The notes under the pieces are model-generated. The model did no database searches and was not told where the DNA came from. It worked only from the letters and a program-made list of their open reading frames with translations. DNA of 8,861 nucleotides, taken from NCBI GenBank assembly GCA_012518745.1, contig JAAYRM010000182.1, positions 1-8,861 of the forward strand, written 5' to 3'. This DNA is from Tissierellia bacterium (lineage in GTDB: Bacteria; Bacillota; Clostridia; Tissierellales; Tepidimicrobiaceae). The stretch's first letter is position 1, and each line of letters opens with the position of its first letter. A program made the position numbers and the translations under genes. Of this stretch, positions 6,907-8,861 are shown in pieces.

Positions 6907-6946
6907 CTATACGAAATGGTGCCAGGCTCCAATTCGTATAGTTATT
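6902..6946 (-). repeat. 45-bp near-perfect palindrome at the transposase stop codon (REP/RAYT-associated hairpin candidate)
   Basis: Arms AATAACTATACGAA (6902-6915) and TTCGTATAGTTATT (6933-6946) are exact reverse complements. The core TGGTGCCAGGCTCCA also folds, pairing TGG with CCA and GCC with GGC around a single A at 6924. Only two symmetric positions are unpaired, giving 20 of 22 possible pairs. The transposase stop TAA (6944-6942) lies inside the arm. RAYT proteins are known to recognise small palindromic repeats, so this is a plausible substrate. It could also stop transcription of the transposase gene, although no T-run follows. Confidence 0.7.
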
Positions 6947-7787
6947 TAGATTTCAATAGATGGCTGACAGCGGCCTTAGTTATCCCGATATTGGCCCCTA
7001 TCTCCCCATAGCTATATTCAGCATTTCTTGCTAATTCAATATACTTTCTTTTATATTTTGTCAGATATCTCCGCCTAGAACCCGATTTTATTAATTTAAA
7101 ATCCCTCTCGTCCGGACATGCCTCCTTTAATATACAATCTAGGCTTTGATAATCCCCGTCTTTCGCGGCCCCCATGCCTCGTTTAAATCCATCCGTTCCC
7201 ATTACATGGATATCCTTGTGGAGTTTCTCAATGTCGGTTCCATGCCTATCCCCGTTAGCCATAAAGTCTATATATATATCTATAGCCTTCAATCGATCTT
7301 CGGAAAGCATATCCAGTAGCTGCTCTATATCCACTATGCTCTCCATATTAATTCTATAGAATATATCGCTACTCCATTGATAACCTTCCATGGTATCGCA
7401 GATATTGGCGACAACGGGATCATTGTGTATGTACCTTATAAGGGTCAATAGACAGCTCTCATCCTGCACTAATATTCCCCTATACCTCCTATCAAAGACG
7501 GGCCCAGTCCTATCCCTACTATAATTGTAGTACCTAGCGTATCTAGCATTTATACCATGCATAATCCTACTAACCGGTATGTTTAGAGTCTTGATTAAAA
7601 GGTGATAATGGTCGTTCATTATTACGTATGCATATATATTGAAATCATATATTGTCTTTGTCTCGCTGAGGATTTCCAATAATGCTTCCTTATCCCCATC
7701 CCCTTCAAATATCGGTTTTCTACTATTGCCCATTTGTACTATGTGATATATGGCACCATAATACTCTATCCTTGGTTTCCTACCCAT
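6942..7787 (-). CDS. REP-associated tyrosine transposase (RAYT; Y1/HUH transposase)
   Basis: This is a single-strand DNA nuclease/transposase of the IS200-like Y1 superfamily, 281 residues. It opens MGRKPRIEYYGAIYHIVQMGN, the standard start of the group. The metal-binding HUH pair is His60-Tyr-His62 within MNDHYHLLI. A Tyr-rich helix, NARYARYYNYSRDRTGPVFD (80-99), should contain the catalytic tyrosine (one of Tyr83-88). RYIHNDPVVANICDTMEGYQWSS (118-140) is the typical core end. The C-terminus adds a helix-turn-helix-like segment, YGEIGANIGITKAAVSHLL (about 260-278), present in long RAYTs. ATG at 7787 is preceded by an AGGA site. The frame is intact and all motifs are present, so it may be active. 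There is no second subunit, and only the hairpin at its 3' end looks like an element end. RAYTs are usually single domesticated genes that spread short palindromes. Confidence 0.92.
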   Translation of the reverse strand: MGRKPRIEYYGAIYHIVQMGNSRKPIFEGDGDKEALLEILSETKTIYDFNIYAYVIMNDHYHLLIKTLNIPVSRIMHGINARYARYYNYSRDRTGPVFDRRYRGILVQDESCLLTLIRYIHNDPVVANICDTMEGYQWSSDIFYRINMESIVDIEQLLDMLSEDRLKAIDIYIDFMANGDRHGTDIEKLHKDIHVMGTDGFKRGMGAAKDGDYQSLDCILKEACPDERDFKLIKSGSRRRYLTKYKRKYIELARNAEYSYGEIGANIGITKAAVSHLLKSK

Positions 7788-7869
7788 TTTATCCTACCCC
7801 TTCATACATTCCTAGTATATAGAGTATTCTACATAAACTTCCTTTTCCCTCTTTATTACCAAATTATAT

Positions 7870-7889
7870 TATATTTCCTGGGAAATATA
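7870..7889. repeat. 20-bp palindrome in the gap before the transposase gene
   Basis: TATATTTCC and GGAAATATA flank a 2-nt centre (TG). It lies within the 162-bp gap 7788-7949 between the partial receptor gene and the transposase gene. It may be an operator or a weak hairpin. The gap otherwise shows a small inverted repeat CTATGTTCATAG (7929-7940) just after the receptor stop and no convincing promoter or strong terminator. Confidence 0.4.
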
Positions 7890-7949
7890 TGATATTGGGT
7901 ATCTATTAGTCGAAAAAATGACCAATTACTATGTTCATAGGATAATAGC

Positions 7950-8861
7950 TCAATCCCTAGTAGAATCTTTTAATAGTTCATCCACCTCATCTTCTTCCAG
8001 TTCATAATGGTAGAACTTATGGTAAAATTCTCTGACCTCATCCCGCATATTATAATTGAATATATCGGGATATAATAGATTCCCCAACCACCTTACTCCT
8101 AATATCCTATTTATAGACGGGGGTCTATCGAACCAATTGAAGGGTCTATTCGGTATCTCATATACCTCCCCGGCCTTCACCGCATCTATCTCCTGCCAGG
8201 CTGGATCATTGAGTATTTCAGAATAGTAGCCACCCCTTTCATCACCCCACGAGATGATCGTATCCGGGTTCCATGATAGCAATTGTTCCATAGAGATCTC
8301 GGATTTGCCCTTTTCACCTTTTACCTCCACCTCGGCTACATTCTCCCCACCGACAATGTCGATGACCTCCCCATGCCAGGAACCTGCGGGTTCGGTCTGT
8401 AAACCGTTAGGACCTTGGGCATAATATATATTGATTGCCTCTTCTATCTTATCTTTATTCTCCTCTGCTTCCTTTAAAACCTCATCACAATACCCTGCTA
8501 ATTCCTCTGCCCTCTCTTCTTCATTCAAGATCTTGCCTAATATCCTATAGGCCTCGCCAAATCCATTTATATCATCATCTAAGATTACTATAGGTATATC
8601 TATTTGCTCTTGCATCTCCTCCATCTCGAATTTGAGTGTTTCATCTATTGTATTCATACTTATCAATACATCTGGCGCTGTCTTTAAGATCTCCTCCATA
8701 TTCACGGATTCGTTACTTACCCCACCTAGATTAGGTAGATCATGGTATTCTTCCAAGATATATTCCTTTTCTCCTTCCTTCAGATCGTAATTCCATCCTA
8801 CCATCTTATCTGGGTCTAAAGAATATAGGATAATAGTTCCTACGGGACCCATAGAAAATAC
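7950..8861 (-). CDS. FecB/BtuF-like ABC substrate-binding protein (iron complex or cobalamin class), 5' end missing
   Basis: This receptor has the helical-backbone fold used for siderophores, haem or cobalamin (Peripla_BP_2 / COG0614). The frame is open to the right edge, reading VFS before the first internal Met (8852), so the signal peptide and N-terminus lie outside the window; 303 residues are visible. Family-typical stretches are SMGPVGTIILYSLDPDKMVGW at the start, LKTAPDVLIS, YYAQGPNGLQTEPAGSWHGEVIDIVGGENVAE, SMEQLLSWNPDTIISWGD, and a C-terminal NRPFNWFDRPPSINRILGVRWLGNLLYPD. The stop is TGA at 7952-7950. No permease or ATPase of this class follows; a transposase gene does. Matching components may lie upstream, beyond the window. 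The metal or cofactor bound cannot be told from the sequence. Confidence 0.9.
   Translation of the reverse strand, partial: VFSMGPVGTIILYSLDPDKMVGWNYDLKEGEKEYILEEYHDLPNLGGVSNESVNMEEILKTAPDVLISMNTIDETLKFEMEEMQEQIDIPIVILDDDINGFGEAYRILGKILNEEERAEELAGYCDEVLKEAEENKDKIEEAINIYYAQGPNGLQTEPAGSWHGEVIDIVGGENVAEVEVKGEKGKSEISMEQLLSWNPDTIISWGDERGGYYSEILNDPAWQEIDAVKAGEVYEIPNRPFNWFDRPPSINRILGVRWLGNLLYPDIFNYNMRDEVREFYHKFYHYELEEDEVDELLKDSTRD

Noticed and set aside
7929..7940. CTATGTTCATAG as terminator of the FecB-like gene
   Set aside because: The 5-bp arms are too short, and the T-run lies about 10 nt further on, so termination here is not supported.
7788..7949. Second element end matching the hairpin at 6902-6946
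   Set aside because: No copy of the arm or of the GGTGCC core was found upstream of the transposase gene, so I do not delimit a full mobile element.
8194..8202. TGCCAGGCT, a second copy of part of the hairpin core at the transposase stop
   Set aside because: Only nine bases match, with no flanking inverted repeat, and the site is within the coding sequence of the FecB-like receptor; it looks coincidental.

Overview
The window is a low-GC bacterial segment in which every supported gene lies on the minus strand, so transcription runs from right to left. Strong AGGAGG-type ribosome binding sites, lipobox signal peptides, frequent ATA (Ile) and AGG/AGA (Arg) codons and purine-rich coding strands point to a Gram-positive anaerobe of the Clostridia type. 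This is an inference; the sequence has no rRNA or other marker to fix the taxon.

Layout in transcription order. (1) 8861-7950: the 3' part of a FecB/BtuF-type ABC substrate-binding protein, cut by the window edge. (2) 7787-6942: a REP-associated tyrosine transposase (RAYT, Y1/HUH family). A 45-bp near-perfect palindrome overlaps its stop codon. (3) 6836-5667: a lipoprotein ABC receptor of the SsuA/TauA/NMT1 fold with no permease or ATPase of its own type beside it. (4) 5639-4686: a P1-family (DmpA/ThnT-type) self-cleaving N-terminal-nucleophile amidohydrolase, 27 bp after the previous gene. (5) 4589-3558: a BMP/PnrA-type nucleoside-binding lipoprotein, preceded by a good sigma-A promoter with a cre-like site in its spacer. 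(6) 3484-1934, 1941-859 and 866-1: the ATPase and two permeases of the same transporter. These three genes are joined by 8-nt stop/start overlaps, and the last is cut by the left edge.

Together, genes 5-8 form a complete NupNOPQ-type importer: receptor, double ATPase and two permeases. The closely spaced receptor plus P1 hydrolase pair upstream may supply or process a related amide-containing compound, but nothing in the sequence proves a shared substrate.

The most interesting non-coding structures are a 36-bp perfect palindrome between the nupN and nupO genes whose 3' arm can alternatively pair with the nupO Shine-Dalgarno, the RAYT-coupled hairpin, and a 20-bp-spaced direct repeat in front of the orphan receptor. 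No CRISPR array, tRNA or rRNA was seen. No stretch over 300 bases lacks a gene; the longest intergenic gap is 162 bp. I did not find a clearly unprecedented system; the candidates are regulatory structures and an unusual gene grouping.
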